Source: Trypanosoma brucei gambiense DAL972
Taxonomy: Eukaryota; Euglenozoa; Kinetoplastea; Trypanosomatida; Trypanosomatidae
DNA: 64,000 nt
NCBI RefSeq assembly: GCF_000210295.1
Contig: NC_026743.1
Span: 3,835,269 to 3,899,268, forward strand
Direction of reading: 5' to 3'
The position numbers were made by a program, and so were the translations under genes. Within the stretch, counting starts at the first letter, position 1. Each line of letters starts with the position of its first letter. The notes beneath the pieces were generated by a model. That model did no database searches. It was given only the letters and a program-made list of their open reading frames with translations, and was not told the origin of the DNA. Shown here in pieces: positions 10,458 through 19,360 of this stretch.

Positions 10458-11519
10458 ATGCTTCAACCAGAGTGTCAACCGGGGTTTTGCTTCGATTCGG
10501 TTGCGGTGGATGGGAAGACGAACGTTGTAGTTAACGTCTGTGGGCATGAATCAGTCGGTAAAGCACTGACAAAAAGCATGGACGTCGCACCCACAAGCTA
10601 TTTAGATGAATATGGAGTAGATAATCTTATTGTTCCAATATCTGTTAGGCCTCCATTGAAATGCGAAGAGGGTAGGTGTGATTTTGTTATCGACGTCGTT
10701 GTCCATCCGTCACTGACTGAGCGCTGTGTGAAGGGACACCGACTTTTTGAACATTATATAACCAGGCTAACAACCCTCGCTATTGAATGGATCTTGCAGG
10801 AGTGTGGAGTAAGACTAAATGCACGGGACTGTAAGCTTATTAAAGGGACGAAATACTATAGTTGCACAAAACGGGACGTCAAGCAAATGATTTCAGAGAT
10901 GATGAGATCAATGGATACACATTTGAAGAACGAGTCAACAAAGACAGAGTCAGAATCGGATTTGCTAGGGGACAAACTTAAGGTAGACACCAATAGAAAG
11001 GATGTGGAGAATAGCCGATCACCCCTTGTTACAGAAATGCCTGCAAGTAGTGGAATTCAGAAAGGTTTCCTTAGCAAGGCCAGGCTATATGGAGACAAGG
11101 GAAGTGGTGAGTGTAACGAATCGCAATCCGATCCACTTCTTCATCTCCCTGAGAACCTTAGAAAGAAATGTCAAATTGTTGATCTTCGGCAAAGTAGTTG
11201 CACGCCACAAGAACCGGGAAAGGCCGGTCTAATCTCCAAATGTGATGAAGTGCTCAAAAATACTCCTACTATCCCTACAAAGCCACTCCACGAATGGAAG
11301 GTTACTTCTTTGAGTTGCGATGAAACGGTGGTTGTTGTACGACTACATCCACCGCCGGGCGTAACATCAATGAAGTCGGTAAACCTGGAGGTAACGCCGG
11401 GCACTATAGAAATTGACGAAACTGTTGTTAACCTACCGAAATCCATACGCGTGGGTGAAGTATCGGCGAAATTTTTGAAATCTTCGAGCAGCTTAATTCT
11501 GACGTGTCCGATAGCTTAG
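10458..11519 (+). CDS. PIH1-domain protein (R2TP / dynein assembly co-chaperone type)
   Basis: This 353-residue protein has the two-part layout of PIH1 family members. The N-terminal half carries PIH1 signatures: NVVVNVCGHES near residue 30, a PISVRPP motif corresponding to the usual PMSLGPP (about 63), and IDVVVHPS corresponding to DVVFNP (about 80). A charged linker spans roughly 150-270. The last 80 residues begin at HEWKVTSL and look like a CS/p23-like beta-sandwich. In other eukaryotes PIH1 proteins link HSP90 and the RUVBL1/2 ATPases to clients, including snoRNPs (PIH1D1/Nop17) and axonemal dyneins (Kintoun, MOT48, PIH1D3). Which paralogue this is cannot be settled by eye. WDR92, a partner of the same network, lies about 15 kb downstream in the same array. 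Confidence 0.8.
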   Translation: MLQPECQPGFCFDSVAVDGKTNVVVNVCGHESVGKALTKSMDVAPTSYLDEYGVDNLIVPISVRPPLKCEEGRCDFVIDVVVHPSLTERCVKGHRLFEHYITRLTTLAIEWILQECGVRLNARDCKLIKGTKYYSCTKRDVKQMISEMMRSMDTHLKNESTKTESESDLLGDKLKVDTNRKDVENSRSPLVTEMPASSGIQKGFLSKARLYGDKGSGECNESQSDPLLHLPENLRKKCQIVDLRQSSCTPQEPGKAGLISKCDEVLKNTPTIPTKPLHEWKVTSLSCDETVVVVRLHPPPGVTSMKSVNLEVTPGTIEIDETVVNLPKSIRVGEVSAKFLKSSSSLILTCPIA

Positions 11520-11789
11520 CATGTGAATTGCTCTGGTCGAAAAGCAGGAGAAATGTGGCCAAGTTTTATGGAGGATTTTTAACACGTTCAGCATCGCGAC
11601 GCAATTCATTCAGCTCTGTTGCATTTAGTTTTACTGTGTGTGTATTTCAGTAGCCAACTTTTTGTGGCAAGGAGCAATTGAAGTAGTTTAAATCTTCCAT
11701 ATTTCTTACTTCTGTTCTCACATGTACAGTGTCTTATGAGTGTGCGAAATATTTCCGAAGGGTACCATATTTAGTGAGTTTAAGGAAAT

Positions 11790-12887
11790 ATGGACATACC
11801 ACAAGAACTGGCTTGTCCTACGGAAGATCGACGTTTATACGTTGTCCGGGGGCAAACATTTGAAGTTGGCCGTTCTCATAAACTCGTGAAATTTATTGGA
11901 TCCGGGTCGTACGGGTCTGTGTGCTCGGCTGTTGATGAAGATAGCGGCGAACGTGTCGCTATCAAAAGAATACAACGCGTATTCTCAGACTTAAAGGAAG
12001 GCAAGCGTATATTGAGGGAAATGGATATTCTTACATCGCTACATCACGCCAACCTCGTACGCCTAAGGCAGTTTATTCGCCCAGTACGGAAAGACGATTT
12101 TTCTGATATATACATAGTGATGGACCTTTACGACACGGATCTTCACCGGATCATCCGAAGTCGACAAAGTCTTACAAACGAACATTATCAGTACCTAATG
12201 ATTCAGGCGTTTCGTGGGCTTTTCTACTTGCACACCGCAAAAGTTATACACCGTGACTTAAAACCAAGTAATTTATTAGTTAACGCTGATTGTACTCTGG
12301 CTATCTGTGACTTCGGGCTTGCTCGTGATGATCAATGTACGCATACCTCTGCGCTCACCGAATATGTTGTAACTAGGTGGTATCGACCACCTGAAGTGTT
12401 AGGCATGGGATCCCATCGATATACAAACGCAGTGGATGTCTGGAGCCTAGGGCTCATCTTTGCTGAATTGATGGTTGGTAAGACGCTTTTGCCTGGCTCT
12501 GATTACATTCATCAATTGATAATGATTGTCCATCTCCTAGGGACCCCCGCTTCGGAGGATATGGAATTTCTTAGCGAGGAAGCAAAGAACTTTCTTCTTG
12601 CACAGCCTTTTCAGGAGGCTCGACCGTTTACAGAACTCTTTCCCGCTGCTACTCCTGAGGCGGCTGATCTACTTTCAAAGCTGCTAGTATTCCATCCTGA
12701 CAAGCGGCTTACGGCAAAGGAGGTGATTGAACATGCGTATTTTGCTAAGTTTAGGAACCCTGCGGCGGAGACAGGTGCTAAAGAGCCGTATGTTTGGCGA
12801 CACAATGAGGGACTCACACTTGAGGGCCTTCGTGAGGAAATGTGGCGTATTATTTTGGCACATTCTCCCGGTCCAAAGGGTGACTAG
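11790..12887 (+). CDS. MAPK2: Mitogen-activated protein kinase with a TEY activation loop
   Basis: This 365-residue serine/threonine kinase is almost all catalytic domain. Visible elements are the glycine loop IGSGSYGSV, the lysine in VAIKRI, the catalytic loop HRDLKPSNLL, the DFGLA motif, a dual phosphorylation motif T190-E191-Y192 followed by VVTRWYRPPE, and DVWSLGLIFAE. These are diagnostic for a CMGC-group MAP kinase of the ERK class, and every catalytic residue is present. The symbol is from memory: T. brucei MAPK2 lies near EIF4E2 and IMPDH on chromosome 10, as here, and is of this size. The kinase family is certain; the symbol is less so. MAPK2 has been linked to life-cycle differentiation and growth of the insect stage. 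Confidence 0.9.
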   Translation: MDIPQELACPTEDRRLYVVRGQTFEVGRSHKLVKFIGSGSYGSVCSAVDEDSGERVAIKRIQRVFSDLKEGKRILREMDILTSLHHANLVRLRQFIRPVRKDDFSDIYIVMDLYDTDLHRIIRSRQSLTNEHYQYLMIQAFRGLFYLHTAKVIHRDLKPSNLLVNADCTLAICDFGLARDDQCTHTSALTEYVVTRWYRPPEVLGMGSHRYTNAVDVWSLGLIFAELMVGKTLLPGSDYIHQLIMIVHLLGTPASEDMEFLSEEAKNFLLAQPFQEARPFTELFPAATPEAADLLSKLLVFHPDKRLTAKEVIEHAYFAKFRNPAAETGAKEPYVWRHNEGLTLEGLREEMWRIILAHSPGPKGD

Positions 12888-13085
12888 GGTTGTATTTTCC
12901 TCATCCACTCAACGTTAGTCAATACATTTTAAATAAAATATGCACGAGATTTTGTCGGTAATGGGGCGAGGTCTGTGATGGCCTCGTTAGCGTCGACGTT
13001 CAGTATTTATGATATCAATGCTTACGGTGCTCACCGAACAGATAATTGTCCCTTTGCACCCTCTCAAGTGTGACATAATAGGGCG

Positions 13086-14966
13086 ATGAAGCATGACTTT
13101 CCAAAGCGTCCGCGGGAGCCTGCACCCAGCGATTGCTGTGGCAGCGGGTGTACAAGATGTGTATGGGATGTGTATTTCGACGAAATGATGAAATACGAAG
13201 AACGCATGCAAAACACCGTAATTAAAGACGAGTTTGCAGATGGTGATGTTAAAGGGGGATGTGATAGTTCATCTGATGATGATGATAATGATGATAGTGA
13301 TGGTGATGGTGTTTCATCGAATTATGTGGGCTCTGTTGTGGTCAAGTATATTGACATTCCCAACGACGAAGGCCGCTGCGTAACGGCAGCGACCTCGATA
13401 TCGACCATACTCGGCCGTTTTTCTGATGTTGTTGACGTTCATGCAGTCGCGAGCAGCTCCCGTGGCGATTCCGGTGCTCACTCCCCCGTCGGGAACCAAG
13501 ACATACATGTGCTTGATGTAGTTTTGGGTGAAACTGATGGATTCGAAAAGCTAAAATTACCATTGTTACCGCTACCGGGGGATGTTGTTGAGATTTTTCG
13601 CCCCAATGATTACAGTGTGGGAAATTGTGAACAAAACGGAGAGGTAGAAAAATTATGCGATCGCTTGGGTGTGTCTCCCAACCAGTGGTGTGAACTCTAT
13701 CGGTCTCCGTTTGTGCCACCAGGCCACTTTCCCCCGTGGCTTCCGTTACAACAACCCGTTCAGATCCGTACCCTTTTGGCCTATTTTGTGGACATCGGGA
13801 GTTGCAGCTACATTTTGCGCCCAACGTTTCTCCAGACGCTATTCCGTGTCGCGACGTCTGTTAAGGGTGTTCTCCCAGATTCTTTGACACCTGAGAGTCG
13901 TGATATGCTGGAGTTGCTAAAGGTGTGTGGATCGAGTGAGGTGGCGCCACTGATATACAAGGCCACCGTAGGTGGAAATGCTACGCCATGTTTTCCACGG
14001 CTGATTGACGTTTTAAATGTGTTCTCATTCGTAAATTTTCCGCTTGCGCGTTTGCTCGAGGTCAGTGGACCGTTGCGGGCGAGAAAGTTCAGCGTAGCTA
14101 ACTACACACTAAGTGAAACCGCTGACAGACAAGGGGGATCGTGCCTGGGCTCTGTGCAACTCTGTTTGCGTGGTGTCGACGTCGCCAAAACTGAAAGCGC
14201 CGTTGAGAAGGAATGCACCAGTGAACCTGCTCACATCTTTGCGGGTCTGCTGCGTGGCGCCGCGTTACGGCGTTGTACGGAAGGAGGAAATGGTGGGAAC
14301 CACTTCACTGGGCACGTCTCAAACCCGTTGTGTTACTTTCATTCTCGTCAACATGCGCTTCGTTTGTATGTTGGCACTAAGCTGTTTGGTATGTCCTCGT
14401 TTGCGAAGAACTTGAATAGGGCTATCACCCCTGTTCGTCTGTCCACAGGACTGTCTCCAGTCCCAACGATGTTGCCATGGGTGATACTTGTGGGTGCGGG
14501 TACTGGAATTGCGCCCTTGATGAGTGCAGTGAACGAACTCGTGCGTCGCCGTGCTGATGGTTCGGCCGTTGAGCGTTGCAGTACTAAATGCTGGGTGGTG
14601 TATGGCGCAAGAAACTTCTCGGAACTCGTGTACCATGAGCAGCTACAAGAGGCGCTGAGGCTAGGTGCAATCTCCCGGTACGAAGTAGCCCTTTCACGAT
14701 CGACTGCAGGTGAACACCCAAGATACGTCACGGATGTGCTGGAGTCGCATGCTGAGTTTATACGTTCTGAGCTTCTCGAAAGGAGCGGATGGATGTTTGC
14801 TTGTGGACCATTGAGTGCTATGCGGTCGCTGAGGGAACGAATGACCGCAAAAATTTTGCGCGCCGCGGACGACGACGAGAGTGTATCTGAACAACGCATT
14901 CGCTACTTGGAGGGCACAGAGCATCTTGTATTTGATATTTGGGGTTCGGTTGGCCTCTTCAGCTGA
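13086..14966 (+). CDS. Fusion of an OXLD1-like cysteine motif with a diflavin-reductase-type FAD/NADPH module lacking the FMN domain
   Basis: The 626-residue protein starts with an OXLD1-like (oxidoreductase-like) motif: CCGSGCTRCVWDVYFDEM at about residues 15-32. An acidic stretch rich in aspartate and serine follows (about 60-78, encoded by a GAT-type repeat). From about 190 the sequence resembles the second half of cytochrome P450 reductases and Tah18: a connecting-domain motif (QIRTLLAYFVDIG), an FAD-binding RKFSVANY motif (about 331, normally RxYS), an NADPH-binding GAGTGIAPL loop (about 469), WVVYGARN, and MFACGP near 570. No flavodoxin-like FMN domain is seen, and there is not enough room for one. 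It may pass electrons from NADPH through FAD to an external acceptor. The substrate is unknown, and loss of enzyme activity is possible. Confidence 0.75.
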   Translation: MKHDFPKRPREPAPSDCCGSGCTRCVWDVYFDEMMKYEERMQNTVIKDEFADGDVKGGCDSSSDDDDNDDSDGDGVSSNYVGSVVVKYIDIPNDEGRCVTAATSISTILGRFSDVVDVHAVASSSRGDSGAHSPVGNQDIHVLDVVLGETDGFEKLKLPLLPLPGDVVEIFRPNDYSVGNCEQNGEVEKLCDRLGVSPNQWCELYRSPFVPPGHFPPWLPLQQPVQIRTLLAYFVDIGSCSYILRPTFLQTLFRVATSVKGVLPDSLTPESRDMLELLKVCGSSEVAPLIYKATVGGNATPCFPRLIDVLNVFSFVNFPLARLLEVSGPLRARKFSVANYTLSETADRQGGSCLGSVQLCLRGVDVAKTESAVEKECTSEPAHIFAGLLRGAALRRCTEGGNGGNHFTGHVSNPLCYFHSRQHALRLYVGTKLFGMSSFAKNLNRAITPVRLSTGLSPVPTMLPWVILVGAGTGIAPLMSAVNELVRRRADGSAVERCSTKCWVVYGARNFSELVYHEQLQEALRLGAISRYEVALSRSTAGEHPRYVTDVLESHAEFIRSELLERSGWMFACGPLSAMRSLRERMTAKILRAADDDESVSEQRIRYLEGTEHLVFDIWGSVGLFS

Positions 14967-15224
14967 GCGGTGCGTATTTTTTTTCCCCCCAGAAAGGTAA
15001 GCAATCATAGCTCTATTTGTTTGTTGCATTGTTTATTTGTTTGTTTTCCCTTCACCACAACTCATGTTGTTTCGTCATGGTCGTGCCCACTCGTGTGTTT
15101 TGTGTTCGTTTGTGTTACTTTGCCTACGCGCAGTACATAAGGAAGGTCAGTAAGCATAATAATACAGTGACAAGCGTCAGGGTTTTGGGTGGGGTGATAG
15201 GGGAGTCTGTGTGGCTCTCATAGA

Positions 15225-15764
15225 ATGTCAGATGGACTTCCGTGGCCCTCATCGACAGTGAGTACTCTCCAAAGAATCCCTTTTCGGGAGCGCCTGAAGA
15301 ACTTTTACTTCTTGATTTTTAGCGCTAAAACGAACCGATGTATCCTTGCCACATCTATTGTGCTGTTGCTAATCAGCGTGGTGAGGAGTAGCTGCGTAAC
15401 GACCCTTTGGTACCATACAGCTGAAGCAATCGTAACGTTGCTTTTCGTCTGCGAAGTCACTATTCGTCTCATGGTGATGCGAGGTAACTTTTGGGATTCT
15501 TCGTACAATGTAGCGGAGGCGCTGTCTTGTGTGGTTTGTATTACTATTTTTTTCGTTCTCCACTACACACGTCAGATGAGCTCTTCAGTGGAACATCAGT
15601 TTCTTATCGCACTGCGCTATTTGGGCCAGGTGCTGCGATTGGCGGGGTTAGTTGCGGTGGACACTGTACTCTTGGGAAGTGGTGAGGCTACCCTTCATCT
15701 TTCTTTTGTCGGCACCCGGCCATGTGTGGTCAGTGGGAGAGAAAACCTGTGTGATGTACTGTGA
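15225..15764 (+). CDS. Small four-helix membrane protein resembling a stand-alone voltage-sensor domain
   Basis: This 179-residue protein has four hydrophobic segments in an S1-S4 pattern: about residues 45-62; 70-92, with a glutamate and arginine in the CEVTIRLM motif typical of S2; 100-118, preceded by the FWDSSYN motif that resembles the start of S3; and 125-147, where the arginines in ALRYLGQVLRLAG recall S4. There is no S5-pore-S6. Ion-transport family channels begin this way, and stand-alone sensors exist (Hv1 proton channels, voltage-sensing phosphatases). It could also be a fragment of a larger channel, though the gene has its own start and stop and sits regularly in the array. No function can be assigned. 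Confidence 0.65.
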   Translation: MSDGLPWPSSTVSTLQRIPFRERLKNFYFLIFSAKTNRCILATSIVLLLISVVRSSCVTTLWYHTAEAIVTLLFVCEVTIRLMVMRGNFWDSSYNVAEALSCVVCITIFFVLHYTRQMSSSVEHQFLIALRYLGQVLRLAGLVAVDTVLLGSGEATLHLSFVGTRPCVVSGRENLCDVL

Positions 15765-16184
15765 AAATTTTTTATTTTCCTCCGTGGGCTGTCTGTGCTC
15801 TCCAGCGATTGGCACCTGGTGCGACGCGGGTGGTCACTCTTTTCTTTCCGTCTCTCTTTTACTTCTTGCTGAGTAGTGAGCCGGGGGGTGGGCCGCAACA
15901 GATATGCGGCGGCATCCAACACGCGTTTCAGAGAACCTCATGCCATGTGCACATGTGGACACATAAACACGTAAGTGTCAATTAGTGCCCATTTGGGAAG
16001 TGCGCAGTCACCACGTCTCGCGTACGCTTTTTTCTTTTTTTTTTTTACCTTCCTTTTGTACATACCCTCCTTTTTGACTCCTATGTCTTTGTCATTTTTT
16101 ATGCAGATAGTAGGCAGGCTGGAGAAACGCAGGTGTCCGCATACCTGATTGGACGTTGACGGGGCTTTGATCACCTTCTGACTA

Positions 16185-16532
16185 ATGTCCGAGGACACGT
16201 TTTTTCGCCGTGCTGCCAATTGGATGTACGGTGACTCTGCGTACCTACAGAGGACGCCGCCACCGGAGCTTGGTGATAGGCACATCAACGAACTCTTGAG
16301 TCGCCATCCTTTTCACCCGTTTGACCCGGAGATGAGCTCCGAGCACCCTTGTAGCGAAAATAACTCGTTATTCTACTCGTGTATGACAAGTGACGAGGTC
16401 GAGGGCTACGAACTGCACATGAAGCACGTCACCTGCTATTTTCCGTATAAAGTAAATCTGATGAAATGCCTCTCGAGAGAGCGCCGCCTGGCACGCGTGG
16501 GGGCGTCTTCGGATATAGACAAACAGAAATGA
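16185..16532 (+). CDS. Small twin-cysteine (CHCH-like) protein, probably mitochondrial intermembrane space
   Basis: This 115-residue protein has a first CX9C pair (HPCSENNSLFYSCM) and a second, slightly longer pair with ten residues between cysteines (TCYFPYKVNLMKC), followed by a basic patch. This spacing resembles the helical-hairpin CHCH fold of intermembrane-space proteins imported by the Mia40/Erv1 route, such as cytochrome oxidase assembly factors and respiratory-complex subunits. The specific family is not recognised. It is a compact gene between two well-supported ones on the same strand. Confidence 0.65.
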   Translation: MSEDTFFRRAANWMYGDSAYLQRTPPPELGDRHINELLSRHPFHPFDPEMSSEHPCSENNSLFYSCMTSDEVEGYELHMKHVTCYFPYKVNLMKCLSRERRLARVGASSDIDKQK

Positions 16533-16858
16533 CTACTCACAATGAACATTAGGCCCAGCCACACCCCCTTCCGGCTGCCGGTTAAGCACGGGGCTGAGTT
16601 TTCCATTGGGACGCCAGTATTTATTTATTATCACAATTATTTTTACCGCGCACGATCCTTAGGTTTGGTAGACATACGTGGAACACATACAAGCACATGG
16701 ATGTATATTCGTCTGTGCGCATAGTCAAACCGATAAGCTCATGTTTTCTGCAAACTTACACAGGACTCTCCCCCGACCCCCTTAAATACAGAGTCGTCAC
16801 CTACGTGCTCGTCTCCCACTCTTGCCATCTATAGTGTTACAAAGCTCCCACACACAAG

Positions 16859-17614
16859 ATGCAGACCTTACTGAGACCCCGCCCCGGAGAGCCCACTCTC
16901 TTTGGCCCACCCACCAATCAGTGCACTCAGCTATGGGGTGTCTGGGAAATGTGGTGCGTGTTGCCTGATGGCCACGAAGCAGCAACTGCTACACCAAATG
17001 TGCGTGGCAGCGGCGCGAAGAAGGGTGGTATGTCCAAGACGAAAGTGAAGAAGGCGACATGGCTTGACCAGGTGCGAAGCATCGGTCTATTCGACAGTGC
17101 TGAAGGGTTCTGGGGGATTATTACATGTACACTCAATCCTTCGCAGCTACCGCCCGGATTTAACTACTACCTCTTCCGGCGGAATATCGCCCCTATGTGG
17201 GAGCACGAAGCCAACCGCAGGGGTGGGCGCTGGGTAATGCGTTTCCGCGTCTCTCAACACGATGACAGCCCCGCTACCGCTCTCGACGGCGCTGTGGCTG
17301 CCGCAGCTGAGGCTCAACTCCCAGTGGATCGAGCATGGGAGGCGCTTTGTGTTGCAATGATTGGTGAGCAGCTCCCAGGCGATGAAACAGAGATTTGTGG
17401 AGCAGTGGTGCGGCGGGCAGAGCGTCGACGAGACTGGAAGTTAAGCCTCTGGACCCGGACCGCCGCGGACCGCTGCACGCAGGAGCGCATCGGCTTTTTT
17501 GTGAAGGACCTGCTTCATTTGGAAGATGGTTCACTACAGTATTTCTCGCACCGCGAACTAATGCAAGCGAGTGAGAAGGGGAGCTGGGATGTCCCACCCT
17601 TGTATCAATTGTGA
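16859..17614 (+). CDS. EIF4E2: Eukaryotic translation initiation factor 4E (EIF4E2-like)
   Basis: The 251-residue protein is an eIF4E. It binds the mRNA 5' cap through tryptophans, and the motifs are evident: QLWGVWEMW near residue 30, VRSIGLFDSAEGFWGI (about 77-92), LPPGFNYYLFRRNIAPMWE (about 100-118) and GGRWVMRF (about 124). It carries a short insertion rich in lysine and glycine between the first strand and the VRSI helix. Trypanosomatids have six eIF4E paralogues. Position next to the MAP kinase and upstream of FKBP and IMPDH matches what I recall of EIF4E2, a small, weakly understood paralogue thought not to act in general translation. ATG at 16859 gives 31 residues before the cap-binding fold, a normal length. 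Confidence 0.88.
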   Translation: MQTLLRPRPGEPTLFGPPTNQCTQLWGVWEMWCVLPDGHEAATATPNVRGSGAKKGGMSKTKVKKATWLDQVRSIGLFDSAEGFWGIITCTLNPSQLPPGFNYYLFRRNIAPMWEHEANRRGGRWVMRFRVSQHDDSPATALDGAVAAAAEAQLPVDRAWEALCVAMIGEQLPGDETEICGAVVRRAERRRDWKLSLWTRTAADRCTQERIGFFVKDLLHLEDGSLQYFSHRELMQASEKGSWDVPPLYQL

Positions 17615-18231
17615 TGGAATTAACGCGAAGGCCCATGCCTACTGTCTTTTACCGCGCGGCCTTTCAATCGAGAAGGTTTCTAATCTCTTTTCAGGAAGCG
17701 TCCTGGGAGAGAAATGAAGTAATATATTCATAGATGCAGGCACCAGTCGACGACAGACCAACACATGGTCTTCATAGAATTTATAGAAAAATAGATTACA
17801 TTTTTAGGTACCCACTTAGAATTGGTACGGCTGGTGAGAGAGCAATCAAGGGTGTTTCGTGCAATAACATCGACCAACAATTTCTAGAAACGTTTGCGTT
17901 CGTTTAGTTTCCCATTTGTCCAGTTGACTAGGAATCATTAACCGGAAGTCGATGTTCTAGTTAGTAAAAATCTGTTGTGTTTTCCCCAATTATCCGTCTG
18001 TTTTGTTTCATCGCTTGTGTCGTGGCTTAGGCCTGTGTTGCCCATACATTCCTACCTCCTTTTTGCCCTTGTGTGCCCCGTACGTACAATGTGGTGGTTG
18101 CAAACTACGCGTGTGCGTCCGTTTGTACACCTGCTTGAAATGTTAGGGGGAAAAAATAGGTTGGGTACCTAGACATTTTCACAAGATAGCTCAAGAATAT
18201 CGAGAAGGCTCCGAGTGTAAGACACAGCATT
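17615..18231. other. Intergenic region
   Basis: About 0.6 kb, AT-richer than the genes. It probably holds the 3' UTR of the eIF4E gene and the 5' UTR of the next. Nothing else recognised. Confidence 0.6.
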
Positions 18232-18609
18232 ATGTTCAGTCGCCGCGTGGCTAGCTGTTGCCCCATCCCCACAGCCATGTATGGCGCACTGCACATCAAC
18301 ACCAAGCGTCAGGCGTCCCGCCTCGTGTCGCCACTTGTACCGGTTGCGCCATCACTCAAACATGTTGCTGGGGCAAGTGTAACGGTGACGGGTGTGGTAC
18401 TTGGAGAGCTCTCTACCGTGAGTCTCGCCTCAAACGTGTCGTTGTTGTCTCTTGTGGGCCCTTTATCACAGCTGTTTATGAACGGCTTTGCTTCCAACCC
18501 AGTCTTCATGCGAGTCATTTCCGATACAATGCATACTTATAGCGTTTTACTTCACTCGGTTAGGGGTGGTGCGGCACCCTCGCCACCAGGATGGACGATC
18601 GAAATGTAG
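18232..18609 (+). CDS. Hypothetical small protein
   Basis: This frame encodes 125 residues with a basic, serine/arginine-containing start (MFSRRVASCC) that could be a mitochondrial presequence, then two moderately hydrophobic stretches rich in valine, serine and leucine (about 42-60 and 63-80). I recognise no family. It is on the coding strand, fills a gap of 1.7 kb between two good genes, and has a composition like its neighbours. It may still be a chance frame. Confidence 0.45.
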   Translation: MFSRRVASCCPIPTAMYGALHINTKRQASRLVSPLVPVAPSLKHVAGASVTVTGVVLGELSTVSLASNVSLLSLVGPLSQLFMNGFASNPVFMRVISDTMHTYSVLLHSVRGGAAPSPPGWTIEM

Positions 18610-19250
18610 CGCGGGTGTTAGTATGTGCACACAACTTTCAGGGGCGGCTATTCCCCTTCGGCTTACATGGTGGAGAAGGCGCGGAGGAAGTTAAGAGAAG
18701 GTGAACGAAGATAAGGGCTGTTCCCATAACTTCTGTGGATGCTATAGCCTTGTTCCTTCCCTTTCATATGCAGTTTGGCACCTGTCGACGAGGTTTGTAG
18801 AAAAGGAGGTAGGGGCACGTGGAGCCTATGACGCGCACACATAGGAAGCTGGGGACGACAAGAGGAAGAATAGTGTAACGGGGAGCAGTGTGGCAACGAA
18901 GGCAACAACGGTCAATTGGGGACAGGAGTTTCGTGATAGTTGTTTAAGGGAACGAATAAAACACAGTTCAGACATATATGAATAGTTGAGGTTTGTCTTA
19001 TCTTTTGCCGTTAGCAAATGTCGTGGGATTTCCTCTGTTCTTCACTTCTAACTGCACATAACTGAGTTGGGAAATCACCAACTCAACTGTATCGGCTGAA
19101 AGGTGAGCGGAAGGATAAATTCTTTTGTTGAAGGTTTACGCTGCAAATCATACTGTGCTATGGTTTGAGAACTCTGTGAAGCCCTTAGTTTTGCACTCTT
19201 CACGCCCCCGCTTCCCATCACCTCCCGCATTCATGCTCACCAGAAAGACA
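18610..19250. other. Intergenic region
   Basis: About 0.65 kb between the small hypothetical gene and the splice-acceptor tract of the IF-3-like gene. No gene or RNA recognised. Confidence 0.6.
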
Positions 19251-19268
19251 AAACCTCCCTCCTTGCAG
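19251..19268 (+). promoter_or_regulatory. Probable trans-splice acceptor of the IF-3-like gene
   Basis: A short C/T tract ends in TTGCAG at 19263-19268. No ATG lies between this AG and 19361, so it supports that start over any upstream one. Confidence 0.5.
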
Positions 19269-19360
19269 GGCTCGCGAGCAAACGGCACGAAGGGAAATAA
19301 GAGGTTGAAGTGCCTCCGCCCCTTTTGTGGGCAGCTACACTCTCCTACAACCTAGCAATC

